From NCBI GenBank assembly GCA_947474005.1, contig CANJHI010000011.1, positions 1 through 61,442 on the forward strand: a stretch of DNA of 61,442 bases, read 5' to 3'. The DNA comes from Alphaproteobacteria bacterium (GTDB lineage: Bacteria > Pseudomonadota > Alphaproteobacteria > Reyranellales > Reyranellaceae). The number at the start of each line of letters is the position of its first letter. Positions within the stretch are counted from its first letter, which is position 1. Positions 8,248 to 16,722 of this stretch are shown here, one piece after another. The notes under the pieces are model-generated. The model had not been told where the DNA came from. It saw only the letters and a list, made by a program, of their open reading frames with translations, and searched no databases. The position numbers were made by a program, and so were the translations under genes.

Positions 8248-9492
8248 ATGAAGCCCGCTGTAGACCGCCCGAATCTCAGTGTCGATTCCGACCGGCTGTG
8301 GTCGAGCCTGATGGAGCTGGCCGAGATCGGCGGCACGGAGAAGGGTGGCGTCTGCCGCATCGCGCTCACCGATCTGGACCGGATCGGGCGCGACCTGTTC
8401 GTGCGCTGGGCCAAGGAGGCAGGCTGCACGATCAAGGTCGATCAGGTGGGCAACGTCTTTGCCCGCCGCGAGGGTCGCGATCCTGCGAGACCGCCGGTGA
8501 TGACCGGCTCGCATCTCGACACCCAGCCGACCGGCGGCAAGTTCGATGGCGCCTATGGCGTGATGGCGGGGCTGGAAGTGCTGCGCGTGCTGCACGATTC
8601 GAACTACGTCACCGAGGCGCCGATCGAGGTCGCGGTGTGGACCAACGAGGAGGGCTGCCGGTTCGCGCCGGCCATGGTGGCGTCGGGTGTGTTTGGCGGT
8701 GCCTTCGAGCTCGATTATGCGCTGTCGATCAAGGACCGCGATGGTGTGACCTTCGGCGAGGCGCTGAAGATGATTGGCTACGACGGCAAGGAGCCGGTGG
8801 GCGGTCGCGAGGTCGGCGCCTTCTTCGAGGCCCATATCGAGCAGGGTCCGATCCTGGAGCGCGAGAACAAGACGATCGGTGTCGTCACGGGCGCGCAGGG
8901 CCAGCGCTGGTATGAGATCAACTGGACGGGCATGGAGAGCCATGCCGGGACGACACCCATGGAGGGCCGCCGCGATGCGCTGGTCGGTGCGGCGGAACTG
9001 ATCGTGGCCACGCGCAAGATTGGCAACAGGCCGAACGGCCGCTCGACGGTGGGCGTCATCGATAGCCTGCCGCAGTCACGCAACACGATCCCCGGCCGCG
9101 TGTTCATGACGCTCGACTTCCGCCATCCCGACGATGGCGAGCTCACGAAGATGGATGCCGAGATGCGCGTCGTTGTCGCCGACATCGCGGCCCGTCATCG
9201 CCTCGACGTGAAGGTCGAGCAGATCTGGTATTTCCCGCCGTCGCCGTTTGCGAAGGAACTGGTCGAGGCGGTGCGCCGCGGCGCGGAACTGGCGGGATAC
9301 GCTCACATGGACATCGTGAGCGGCGCCGGCCATGACGCCTGCTATGTGAGTCGCGTGGCGCCGACGGCGATGATCTTCGTGCCCTGCAAGGATGGCGTCA
9401 GCCACAATGAGATCGAGGACGCCACCAAGACCGACATCGGCGCCGGCGCCCAGATCCTGCTGCAGGCGATGGTCGAGCGGGCGAACTCCTGA
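8248..9492 (+). CDS. Zn-dependent M20 amidohydrolase (N-carbamoyl-amino acid / allantoate type)
   Basis: The 414-residue protein belongs to the dinuclear-zinc M20 family that hydrolyses N-carbamoyl amino acids, allantoate or ureidoglycolate. The metal motifs are intact: GSHLDT (H89, D91), GKFDGAYG (D100), TNEEGCRF (E134/E135), an EAHIEQGP segment and a closing GAGHDA. GGAG at 8239-8242 supports the ATG at 8248. The substrate is open; purine breakdown is possible given the distant uraD-uraH gene, but hydantoin-type substrates fit equally. It may be co-transcribed with benE. Confidence 0.88.
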   Translation: MKPAVDRPNLSVDSDRLWSSLMELAEIGGTEKGGVCRIALTDLDRIGRDLFVRWAKEAGCTIKVDQVGNVFARREGRDPARPPVMTGSHLDTQPTGGKFDGAYGVMAGLEVLRVLHDSNYVTEAPIEVAVWTNEEGCRFAPAMVASGVFGGAFELDYALSIKDRDGVTFGEALKMIGYDGKEPVGGREVGAFFEAHIEQGPILERENKTIGVVTGAQGQRWYEINWTGMESHAGTTPMEGRRDALVGAAELIVATRKIGNRPNGRSTVGVIDSLPQSRNTIPGRVFMTLDFRHPDDGELTKMDAEMRVVVADIAARHRLDVKVEQIWYFPPSPFAKELVEAVRRGAELAGYAHMDIVSGAGHDACYVSRVAPTAMIFVPCKDGVSHNEIEDATKTDIGAGAQILLQAMVERANS

Positions 9493-9518
9493 GGCTCATC
9501 ATGTCGTCATGTTCTTCC

Positions 9519-9575
9519 GGACCGCGGGCCTCTGGCCCGCCTCTTGTCCATGAGCGCGCAAGAAGCGCGCGGTCC
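9519..9575. repeat. Double-hairpin palindromic element, copy 1
   Basis: The terminal inverted repeats GGACCGCG (9519-9526) and CGCGGTCC (9568-9575) enclose two internal hairpins (GCGGGCC-TCT-GGCCCGC and GCGCGC-AAGAA-GCGCGC). It fills the gap before benE. The same ends and architecture recur at 18366-18424. Confidence 0.7.
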
Positions 9576-9583
9576 ACAAGACG

Positions 9584-10738
9584 ATGAAGTCCGGCCTCAT
9601 CTCCGTCGCGACCGCAGCGCTGGTCGCGACCGTCGCTGGTGTCGGTGGCACCTTGCCGATCATTCTGGCGGCGGCCCAGGCCGTCGGTGCCACGCCGGAG
9701 CAGGCGAGCTCGTGGGTGTCGGGCCTCGGCCTCGCGACGGCGCTGAGCGCACTGGCACTGAGCGTGCGCTATCGCATGCCGATCATCACCGCCTGGTCGA
9801 CGCCGGGGGCCGCGCTGATCGCCTCCACGTCGGGCGTGCCGAGTTTCGCCGCCGCGGTCGGCGCCTTCGTGCTGGCGGCAGTGCTGATCCTGCTCACCGC
9901 GGCGATCCGGCCACTCGGCCGCCTGATCGAGCGCATCCCGGCCAGCATTGCCGCGGCCATGCTGGCCGGCATCCTGCTGCGGCTTGTCGTGGCGATGGTC
10001 GAGCATGTGCCATCCTCGCCGCTTCTGGTCCTGCCACTGCTCGCGCTGTTCCTAATTGTGCGCGCCTTCATGCCGGCGCTCGCCTCGCTGGTCGTGCTGG
10101 TGGCCGGTGCGCTGCTCGCCTGGTCGCTCGGCCTGGTGAAGCCGATGCCGGGGATCGGCTTCTCGGCGATCGTGATCACGGCGCCGGCCTGGGACGTCGC
10201 CACGCTCGTGGGTCTCGGCGTGCCGCTCTATCTCGTGACGATGGCGTCGCAGAACCTGCCGGGCTTCGCGGTGCTGCGCGGCTCGGGTTACCAGCCGCCG
10301 ACGCAGCCGATCTTGGCTGTTACTGGTGCTGCCTCGCTCGCGACGGCGTTCATGGGCGCGCATACGTCCAATCTTGCGGCGATCTCGGCTGCCCTCTGCA
10401 CCGGGCCTGACGCGCATCCAGATCCGGCGAAGCGCTGGATGACCGGACCTTTCTATGCGCTCTTCTGGGGCCTGATCGCGCTGTTCGGCGCCTCGCTGGT
10501 GGGGCTGTTCGGTGCGTTGCCGCCGGCATTGCTGGCCACGGTTGCGGGCACGGCATTGCTGGGGTCGATGGCCAGCGCCATGGGCGCCGCCCTTGCGGGC
10601 GACCAGGATCGCCTCGCCGCCGCCGGCACGCTCGCCGTCACCGTCTCGGGCGTCACGCTGATGGGCGTGGGTTCGGCCTTCTGGGGCCTGGTGTTCGGAT
10701 TGCTGATCCTCGGGATCGACCGGTTCACGAAGCGCTAG
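9584..10738 (+). CDS. benE: Benzoate/H+ symporter, BenE family
   Basis: The 384-residue inner-membrane protein has about twelve hydrophobic segments. Its signature TAWSTPGAALIA (about 64-75) and the later AAIAAALCTG-type segment (AAISAALCTG) are typical of BenE proteins, which import benzoate with protons. Benzoate-CoA ligase and box genes occur further along. The ATG at 9584 has only a weak Shine-Dalgarno, because a palindromic element fills the upstream gap. Its 3' end overlaps the convergent CMD gene by 14 bases. Confidence 0.88.
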   Translation: MKSGLISVATAALVATVAGVGGTLPIILAAAQAVGATPEQASSWVSGLGLATALSALALSVRYRMPIITAWSTPGAALIASTSGVPSFAAAVGAFVLAAVLILLTAAIRPLGRLIERIPASIAAAMLAGILLRLVVAMVEHVPSSPLLVLPLLALFLIVRAFMPALASLVVLVAGALLAWSLGLVKPMPGIGFSAIVITAPAWDVATLVGLGVPLYLVTMASQNLPGFAVLRGSGYQPPTQPILAVTGAASLATAFMGAHTSNLAAISAALCTGPDAHPDPAKRWMTGPFYALFWGLIALFGASLVGLFGALPPALLATVAGTALLGSMASAMGAALAGDQDRLAAAGTLAVTVSGVTLMGVGSAFWGLVFGLLILGIDRFTKR

Positions 10739-11273
10739 GAAAGCGCGCGCCGTAGCTTTCGAGCGGCAGTTTTAGCCCGTGGCAGAGAAAACTGATCGTG
10801 TGGTAGTAGCCTACCAGCGCGATTGCCTCGAGGATCTGCGCCTCGTCGAAATGCGCGGCAAGCAACGTCCATGTCTGCTCACCGATCGTACGGTGATCGA
10901 CCAGATCGTCGACGAGGGCGAGTAAGGCCTGCTCGTCGGGTATCCAGCAGGCAGCATCGGCCGATCCGTGGACCACGGCCGATACTTGTTCGGCATTCAT
11001 CGCCACGCGTTCGGCAAAGAAGGCGATGTGGACGCCCCATTCGTATTCGCAGCCGAGCCGCGCCGTCGTGCGGTCGATCACGATCTCGCGCTGGCGCAGA
11101 CTGAGCGCGCCCTTGTCGAGCAGGCCCCCGGCGAACATCTTTTCGAAGATGCGCGGGTTTTTTGCCAAAGTGCGGAACAACACCAGGGGCTCGACGCCCT
11201 TCGGCATGATGCGCGCCAGCTCGGCGGCAATCCGGGGCGGGTAGGGGGCTTCGGCGGGGGCGATGCGGGGCAT
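10725..11273 (-). CDS. Carboxymuconolactone decarboxylase (CMD) family protein
   Basis: The 182-residue protein has the AhpD/CMD helical pattern with the REIVIDRTTARLGCEYEWGVH-type core, shown here as ARLGCEYEWGVH (about 71-82). That core has one Cys and a His instead of the CxxC of AhpD peroxidases. Members include lactone decarboxylases and uncharacterised stress proteins, so a precise reaction is not supported. It is divergent from an HxlR regulator and shares its operator region, which makes it the likely target of that regulator. Confidence 0.8.
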   Translation of the reverse strand: MPRIAPAEAPYPPRIAAELARIMPKGVEPLVLFRTLAKNPRIFEKMFAGGLLDKGALSLRQREIVIDRTTARLGCEYEWGVHIAFFAERVAMNAEQVSAVVHGSADAACWIPDEQALLALVDDLVDHRTIGEQTWTLLAAHFDEAQILEAIALVGYYHTISFLCHGLKLPLESYGARFPSAS

Positions 11274-11294
11274 GGTCGGTCTCCGGGCTGGATG

Positions 11295-11309
11295 CTACAG
11301 TTTATGTAG
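11295..11309. promoter_or_regulatory. Operator 1, CTACA-N5-TGTAG
   Basis: A perfect 5+5 inverted repeat (CTACAGTTTATGTAG) lies 22 bases from the CMD start codon. A second copy with the same half-sites lies 34 bases further on. This is the expected layout for HxlR control of both divergent genes. Confidence 0.65.
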
Positions 11310-11328
11310 TGATCCGAATTGGCGGACG

Positions 11329-11343
11329 CTACAGAAAATGTAG
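11329..11343. promoter_or_regulatory. Operator 2, CTACA-N5-TGTAG
   Basis: A second copy of the same inverted repeat (CTACAGAAAATGTAG), 17 bases upstream of the hxlR-type start codon. The half-sites are identical to operator 1 and only the 5-base centre differs. Binding here would probably autoregulate the regulator. Confidence 0.65.
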
Positions 11344-11359
11344 TAACGGAGTGTAATAG

Positions 11360-11674
11360 ATGGTGAAGCGCGTCCGCGGTTCCAAGACGGGCCGGCCGAT
11401 CATGGTGCTGCTCGACCTGCTGGGCAGGCGCTGGGTCCTGCGCATCGTCTGGGAATTGCGCGAAGAACCCCGGCGCTTCCGCGAACTGCAGGACGCCATC
11501 GGCGCCAGCCCGACCATCGTCAATTCAAGGCTGGCCGAACTGCGCGAAGCCAAGCTGGTCGAGCTCGACGCCGAGTCGGGCTACCGCTTGACGGCGCTGG
11601 GCAGGGAGCTGCTGCGGCTGTTCCTGCCGCTGCACCTCTGGTCGGAGAAGTGGGTGAAGGCGGTTGCCCTTTAG
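11360..11674 (+). CDS. HxlR-family transcriptional regulator
   Basis: The 104-residue winged-helix protein carries the HxlR core LLGRRWVLRIVWELREEPRR (about 20-40), the recognition segment ASPTIVNSRLAELREAKLV, and a C-terminal dimer helix. The N-terminal cysteine of many redox- or aldehyde-sensing members is absent. GGAG (11348-11351) supports the ATG at 11360. It is divergent from the CMD gene over two operators and only 25 bases ahead of a MarR regulator. Confidence 0.88.
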   Translation: MVKRVRGSKTGRPIMVLLDLLGRRWVLRIVWELREEPRRFRELQDAIGASPTIVNSRLAELREAKLVELDAESGYRLTALGRELLRLFLPLHLWSEKWVKAVAL

Positions 11675-11699
11675 ATAGGTAGCGTACTATGTTTATTCC

Positions 11700-12161
11700 A
11701 TGCCGGATGCCAAACAGATCGATTTCGGGTTCAGCGTGGCGCGGGTCGCCCGGCGTCTGCGTCAGGCGGTCGATGCCGAATTGCGCGCTTTTGGCCTGAC
11801 CGAAGCGACATGGCGGCCGCTGGTCTATGTCCGTCGCCTGGGCGACGGTGTGCGGCAGAAGGAACTGGCCACCGCACTCTCGATCGAAGGCCCGTCGCTG
11901 GTCCGCCTGCTCGACAACCTCGAACGTCGCGGCCTGATCGAACGGCGTGAAGACGAGACCGACCGCCGTGCCCGTGGCATCCACCTCACTCGCCCCGGCC
12001 GCGAGCTCGCCGTGCGCGCTGCCAAGGTGGGCGGCGAAATCCAGGCTCGCCTGCTGGCCAACGTCCCGCCGGCGGAACTGGAGGCCTGCCAGCGCGTGCT
12101 GGCCAGCATCGAACGCGGATTGGAAGAGCGGCTGGACATCGCGGCGCCGGCTGCCGATTGA
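11700..12161 (+). CDS. MarR-family transcriptional regulator
   Basis: The 153-residue protein has the MarR winged helix: RQKELATALSIEGPSLVRLL as helix-turn-helix (about 59-78), then the wing ERREDETDRRARGIHLT. Family members bind aromatic or phenolic ligands. It sits 14 bases upstream of an amidohydrolase/thiolase operon, so it is probably the local repressor of that operon. The start at 11700 follows an AT-richer patch that may hold its promoter. Confidence 0.87.
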   Translation: MPDAKQIDFGFSVARVARRLRQAVDAELRAFGLTEATWRPLVYVRRLGDGVRQKELATALSIEGPSLVRLLDNLERRGLIERREDETDRRARGIHLTRPGRELAVRAAKVGGEIQARLLANVPPAELEACQRVLASIERGLEERLDIAAPAAD

Positions 12162-12174
12162 AGAGGAGGAAGCA

Positions 12175-13374
12175 ATGAACCAGATCGTGGTCAATGCACC
12201 CAATCGCTGGCGTCTCGACACTCCGGGCGCCGCCCAGTGGCCGCGCAGCGCCAGGCCCCATGCGGCACGGAAATATTTCATGGCCTCCGCCGACGGCCAT
12301 GCCAACGAACCGGCCAATCTGTGGTTCGAGCGGATGGACGAGAAGTACCGCGATCGCCTGCCGCGCGTGGTGACCGACAAGGACGGCGTGCAATGGCGAG
12401 TGAGCGAGGGCCATCGCCCCGACCGGCTCAGGCTCTCGACCCTCGAGGGCGAGGATCAGACGCGCAACAAGGCCGGTGCCGATCCGCTCGGACGGCTCAC
12501 TGATCACGATCTCGACGGCATCGACGTCGAACTGATCTTTCCCAACAAGGGCCTCGCCATGTGGGCGACGCCCGATCCGCTGTTCGCTCAAGCGCAATGC
12601 CGGGTGTGGAACGACTGGGCCTGGGAGCAATTCGGCGCCCATCAGGACCGTATGATCCCGGCCGGCAGCCTCGCCACTGGCGATCTCGAAGGCTCGATCG
12701 CCGAGGTGCAACGCCTGGCCAAAACAGGCTTCAAGTGCCTCACGCTCCCCTGCAAGCCGATCTGGGGTGCTCACGACAGCGGCCACGTCAATTACAACCT
12801 GCCGCATTTCGATCCGCTGTGGGCGGCGATCCAGGATGCCAACCTGCCGATCACCTTCCATGTCTCGACCGGACGCGACCCGCGCGCCGCGCGCGGCAAC
12901 GGCGGCGCCGTGGTGAACTACGTCTCGCACTCGCTCTCGCCCACCATCGAGCCGGTGGCCAATCTCTGTGCCTCGGGCGTGCTCGAGCGATTCCCCAAGA
13001 TCCGCTTCGCCACCATCGAGGCTGGCATCGGCTGGGTGCCCTGGCTGCTGGGCGCGATGGACGAGGCCTACAAGAAGCATCACTTCTGGGTGCGGCCGAA
13101 GCTGCAGGGCCTGCCCAGCGACTACTACCGGGCGCATGGCTTCTCGTCCTTTCAGGAGGACAAGGCCGGCCTCGATCTCGCCGAATCGCATGGCCTCGAC
13201 GGCAATTTCATGTGGGCCAACGACTATCCGCACCACGAGGGCACCTGGCCGCATTCGGCGGAAGCGATAGAGCGCACCATGGGGCAGTTGTCGGACGGCG
13301 CGCGGGCCAGGGTCCTCGGCCTCAACTGCGCCCGCTTTCTCGGCATCGAAGTCCCGGCGCGGTACCGGTCATGA
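12175..13374 (+). CDS. Amidohydrolase-family (metal-dependent TIM-barrel) protein
   Basis: The 399-residue protein resembles the amidohydrolase_2 family (decarboxylases and hydrolases such as ACMSD-like enzymes). Visible landmarks are SADGHANEP, which matches the N-terminal xDxH-type metal site with D/H; ITFHVSTG for a barrel His; and WANDYPHHEGTWP for the C-terminal Asp. The ATG at 12175 follows GAGGAGG (12163-12169). Its stop overlaps the thiolase gene as ATGA. With the thiolase and Zn-ribbon protein it looks like one catabolic operon of unknown substrate. Confidence 0.82.
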   Translation: MNQIVVNAPNRWRLDTPGAAQWPRSARPHAARKYFMASADGHANEPANLWFERMDEKYRDRLPRVVTDKDGVQWRVSEGHRPDRLRLSTLEGEDQTRNKAGADPLGRLTDHDLDGIDVELIFPNKGLAMWATPDPLFAQAQCRVWNDWAWEQFGAHQDRMIPAGSLATGDLEGSIAEVQRLAKTGFKCLTLPCKPIWGAHDSGHVNYNLPHFDPLWAAIQDANLPITFHVSTGRDPRAARGNGGAVVNYVSHSLSPTIEPVANLCASGVLERFPKIRFATIEAGIGWVPWLLGAMDEAYKKHHFWVRPKLQGLPSDYYRAHGFSSFQEDKAGLDLAESHGLDGNFMWANDYPHHEGTWPHSAEAIERTMGQLSDGARARVLGLNCARFLGIEVPARYRS

Positions 13375-14552
13375 GCAAACGCACCTTGCGCGGCAAGGTG
13401 GCCATCGCCGGCGTGGGCGAGACCACCTATTACAAGCACGGCCAGTCGCCGCACTCGGAGTTCATGCTTGCCCTGCAGGCGATCCTGGCGGCCTGCGAGG
13501 ATGCCGGTATGGATCCGCGCAGGATCGATGGCTTTGCCTCCTACTCGAATGACCGCAACGATCCGTCGCGCCTGGCGGCGGCGCTGGGCCTGCCGGCGCT
13601 GCGCTTCTCTAACATGAACTGGGGCGGCGGCGGTGGCGGTGGATCGGCGGCCGTCGGTAACGCTGCGGCGGCGGTGGCGTGCGGCGTGGCGAACTGCGTC
13701 GTCGTGTTTCGCGCCCTGGCGCAGGGCCAGTTCCAGCGCTTTGGCGCAGCACCTCCCGGCGGCACGGCAACGGGCGAGGCGGCGCTCAACGCACCCTATG
13801 GCGTGATGTCGCCGGCGCAGCGCTATGCCATGCGCGCCATGCGCTTCCTGCACGAAAACAAGATCGCCGACTCCGCCCAGCGCGCCATCGCGCTCGCCTC
13901 GTATCATCACGCGCAGTCCAACCCGCGCGCCGTGATGCATGGCCGGCCGTTGACCGACGAGGCCTACGACGCCTCGCGCTGGATCGTCGAGCCGTGGCGG
14001 CTGTTCGATTGCTGCCAGGAGAATGACGGCGCCGCGGCGCTGATCATCGTGCCGGCGGAGCAGGCGAAGGATTTTAAGCAGACGCCAGCCTATCTGCTTG
14101 GCTCGACGCAGGGCTCGGAATATCGCAACGGCGCACGCAGCCACAATGCGCCGCTCTACGCCACCTCGAGCTTCACCACGGTGGCACCGCAGCTCTACGA
14201 CATGGCCGGCGTCAAGCCTTCGGATATCGACGTCGTGCAGAGCTACGAGAATTTCACCGGCGGCGTGCTGATGAGCCTGGTCGAGCATGGTTTCTTCACG
14301 GCCGAGGAGGCCAACGACTTCCTCACGCCGGAGAACCTGATGGCGCCTTCGGGCAAGCTGCCGCTCAACACCTCGGGCGGCAACCTTGCGGAATGCTACA
14401 TGCACGGCCTCGAGTTGCAGGTCGAGGCCGTGCGGCAAGTGCGCGGCCAATCGACCTCGCAGGTGCCCGACGCGGAAGTATCGATGGTGATTTCCGGTCC
14501 GATGGTGACACCGGTTTCCAGCATGATCCTGGGCACAGAGGCGACGCTATGA
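13371..14552 (+). CDS. Thiolase-family protein (SCP-x / acetyl-CoA acetyltransferase-like)
   Basis: The 393-residue protein has the thiolase-like fold used by lipid-transfer (SCP-x-type) thiolases. It opens KVAIAGVGETTYYKHG, has a poly-Gly segment WGGGGGGGSAAVGNAAAA at about 84-101, and ends with GGNLAECYMHGLE. The usual nucleophile Cys of degradative thiolases is not in a canonical VCSSG context, so activity may depend on the small Zn-ribbon partner. It overlaps both neighbours by ATGA. Confidence 0.82.
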   Translation: MSKRTLRGKVAIAGVGETTYYKHGQSPHSEFMLALQAILAACEDAGMDPRRIDGFASYSNDRNDPSRLAAALGLPALRFSNMNWGGGGGGGSAAVGNAAAAVACGVANCVVVFRALAQGQFQRFGAAPPGGTATGEAALNAPYGVMSPAQRYAMRAMRFLHENKIADSAQRAIALASYHHAQSNPRAVMHGRPLTDEAYDASRWIVEPWRLFDCCQENDGAAALIIVPAEQAKDFKQTPAYLLGSTQGSEYRNGARSHNAPLYATSSFTTVAPQLYDMAGVKPSDIDVVQSYENFTGGVLMSLVEHGFFTAEEANDFLTPENLMAPSGKLPLNTSGGNLAECYMHGLELQVEAVRQVRGQSTSQVPDAEVSMVISGPMVTPVSSMILGTEATL

Positions 14553-14995
14553 GCGTGACAGAGAGCTACTTGCCGAGCGGACTGCCGGCGCCTGCGCCGG
14601 AGAGCGACGGCCTCGATAAGCCCTACTGGGAGGCCACCAGGCGCGGCGAGCTGCTGGTGCAGCGCTGCAAGGCTTGCGGTACGTTTCAGTGGGGCCCGGA
14701 ATGGATCTGCCACAAATGCCTGTCCTTCGATATCGGCTGGCACAAGGTGTCGGGCAAGGGCCGCATCTATAGCTGGGAGCGGCCCTGGCACCCGGTGCAT
14801 CCGGCACTGAAAGACCATGGTCCCTATGTCGTGGTCCTGGTTGAACTGCCCGATGCCGGCAACGTGCGCATGCTCGGCAACCTGCTGGGCGACCCCAGGC
14901 AGGAGGTGCGGATCGGGGCCGACGTGACGGTGGTGTTCGAAGCGCACGACGACGCCAAGCCGCCCTTCACGCTGGCGCAGTGGAAGCTCGCGTAA
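14549..14995 (+). CDS. Zn-ribbon / OB-fold acyl-CoA-associated protein (DUF35)
   Basis: The 148-residue protein has a rubredoxin-like zinc ribbon with C40-x2-C43 and C54-x2-C57, then an OB-fold domain (KGRIYSWERPWHPV onward). DUF35 proteins form complexes with SCP-x-type thiolases or enoyl-CoA hydratases and often complete their active sites. Its four-base overlap with the thiolase gene supports a complex between the two. Confidence 0.88.
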   Translation: MSVTESYLPSGLPAPAPESDGLDKPYWEATRRGELLVQRCKACGTFQWGPEWICHKCLSFDIGWHKVSGKGRIYSWERPWHPVHPALKDHGPYVVVLVELPDAGNVRMLGNLLGDPRQEVRIGADVTVVFEAHDDAKPPFTLAQWKLA

Positions 14996-15020
14996 CTGCG
15001 GCCCGCAATACGACGTTCGA

Positions 15021-15461
15021 CTACTTGAGGAACGGATTGTCGGCGTTGCGGCCGCGTCTTCTCGGCGGGAATTGTTCGGAGAGATAGTCGAGGATCTCGG
15101 CACGCTCGGCAGGCTTGACCGGCGGCATGCGATGTTTCTCCAGCATCAGGTCGAAGGTCGAGTCCCAGAGATCGCGCGTCAGCCCCTGCGCCTTGATGAG
15201 TGCGACACCGTGGCAGGCGGTGCAGGTATAGAAGGTAACCTCGCGGCCCTTGCCGTCGGGCAGGTCCTCGACCTTGTCGTTGTGCGGCGGCGGCTTGCCC
15301 TTCTCGGTGTCGGCGACGGCAGCGGGTACCGCGGCCGCCGCTACCGGCGGCGTATACGTCGGCTGCGGGCCGCGTAGCGCGCCGGCTCGATCCATGGCGA
15401 CGAGAAGGAACACCGCCATCAGCGCGATGACGACGACATGCGTGATCGTAAGTTGTTTCAA
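15021..15461 (-). CDS. c-type cytochrome, electron acceptor of the sulfite-oxidase-like enzyme
   Basis: The 146-residue protein has an uncleaved-looking N-terminal anchor (about 5-28), a proline/alanine linker, and a single haem site C80-T-A-C83-H84, with M112 (HRMPPV) the likely axial ligand. It would sit on the periplasmic face. The start appears to be TTG at 15459-15461, which overlaps the stop of the oxidoreductase gene as TTGA; no ATG fits a complete anchor. The gene order suggests it takes electrons from that enzyme, as SorB does from SorA. Confidence 0.8.
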   Translation of the reverse strand: MKQLTITHVVVIALMAVFLLVAMDRAGALRGPQPTYTPPVAAAAVPAAVADTEKGKPPPHNDKVEDLPDGKGREVTFYTCTACHGVALIKAQGLTRDLWDSTFDLMLEKHRMPPVKPAERAEILDYLSEQFPPRRRGRNADNPFLK

Positions 15462-16693
15462 GACTCGACGAGCACGCGGATGCGGTTGAGCGGATTGGCG
15501 CCGTAGCCCTGCGGGTTCCAGTTGGCCGCGACGAAGGGCTGGGTGACGCCCTTGCTGTCGGTGGCCTTGGCCCAGACCTCGTAGTAGCCGGCGGTCGGCA
15601 GGTCGACGGCGGCGGTGAAGCGCTGCCAGGCGAATTTGTTGACCGGTGCATCGACCTTGGCCGGCTTCCAGGTGACGCCGTAGTCGGTCGAGATGTCGAC
15701 CGTCTTGATGTCGAAATCGCCGGCCCAGGCGTGGCCGCGCAGATCGAGCTTCCTGGACGTGAGCTTGGTGCCATCAGCCGGGAAGGTGATGACCGAACGC
15801 ACCGGCATCGATTCCAGGATCGCCATGTCCTTGTCGTTGCCCTTGCTGCCGGGCACGATGGGAGTCTTCGGCGTGCGGTAGGAGAAGCCGCCCATGCCCG
15901 GCCCGTCATGCTCCTTGTCGCGGACCCAGATGCGCGTCAGCCACTTGGTCGACGACGAGGCCGGCCAGCCCGGCACCACGAGCCGCACCGGTGCGCCGTG
16001 GATCAGCGGCATGTCCTTGCCGTTCAGCTTGAAGGCGATCAGCGTGTGCTCCTCCATCGCCTTGGCGATCGGCACGCCGCGCGAGATCGACGGCTTGTCG
16101 GTCTCGCCCGCCAGCGTCGGGTCGGCACCGTAGTGGCCGGTGTAAGTGGCCGAGGATTTGAGGCCCGCCGCCTTCAGCACATCGGCCAGGCGCACGCCGG
16201 TCCACATCGGGCAGCCCGCGCCGCCGTTGGTCCACTGGTTGCCGCGCGCCTCGGGCGAGAAGAAGGAGCGGCCGTTGCCGCCGCACTCCAGCATCAGCTG
16301 GTAGGTGACGCTGGGGAAGCGGCTCATCAGCTCGCCGGCCGTGATCTCCAGCGGCGTATTCACCTCGCCGTCGATCTTGATCTTCCAGGCCTTCGGATCG
16401 CCGCTGATCTCGGGGACCTGACCGTTGTTGCGGATGAACAGCTTGTCGGTGGGCGTCACGGCATCGTCGAGCAGCTCGGCCTGGGTCTCGGCGACCAGCG
16501 GCTTGTCGCCCAGCACCGCGAGCTTGGCCTTGCCGTCCATTTCGAGAAGTTTCGGACCCTTGGGCGCAGCGGCGGGCGCCGTCCCCTGGGCCAACGCGGC
16601 CCCGGCGGGCAACAGTGAAGCACCGACTGTGGCCATTCCGACCCCCTTCAGTACGTTACGGCGTGACGCTTTCCCGGTTCCCGATCGCAGCAT
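15458..16693 (-). CDS. Sulfite-oxidase-family molybdopterin oxidoreductase (SorA-like), Tat-exported
   Basis: The 411-residue protein starts with a twin-arginine signal (SRRNVLKGVG, 10-19, cleavage after ALAQ). The molybdenum-coordinating Cys is C137 in LMLECGGNGRSFF. The C-terminal dimerisation domain (about 290-411) is present. The likely reaction is oxidation of sulfite to sulfate in the periplasm, with electrons passed to the overlapping cytochrome c gene. GGAGG five bases before the ATG supports the start. Other sulfur substrates cannot be excluded. Confidence 0.87.
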   Translation of the reverse strand: MLRSGTGKASRRNVLKGVGMATVGASLLPAGAALAQGTAPAAAPKGPKLLEMDGKAKLAVLGDKPLVAETQAELLDDAVTPTDKLFIRNNGQVPEISGDPKAWKIKIDGEVNTPLEITAGELMSRFPSVTYQLMLECGGNGRSFFSPEARGNQWTNGGAGCPMWTGVRLADVLKAAGLKSSATYTGHYGADPTLAGETDKPSISRGVPIAKAMEEHTLIAFKLNGKDMPLIHGAPVRLVVPGWPASSSTKWLTRIWVRDKEHDGPGMGGFSYRTPKTPIVPGSKGNDKDMAILESMPVRSVITFPADGTKLTSRKLDLRGHAWAGDFDIKTVDISTDYGVTWKPAKVDAPVNKFAWQRFTAAVDLPTAGYYEVWAKATDSKGVTQPFVAANWNPQGYGANPLNRIRVLVES

Positions 16694-16722
16694 ATTTTCC
16701 TCCCAATTGCCGCGAGATTAGC

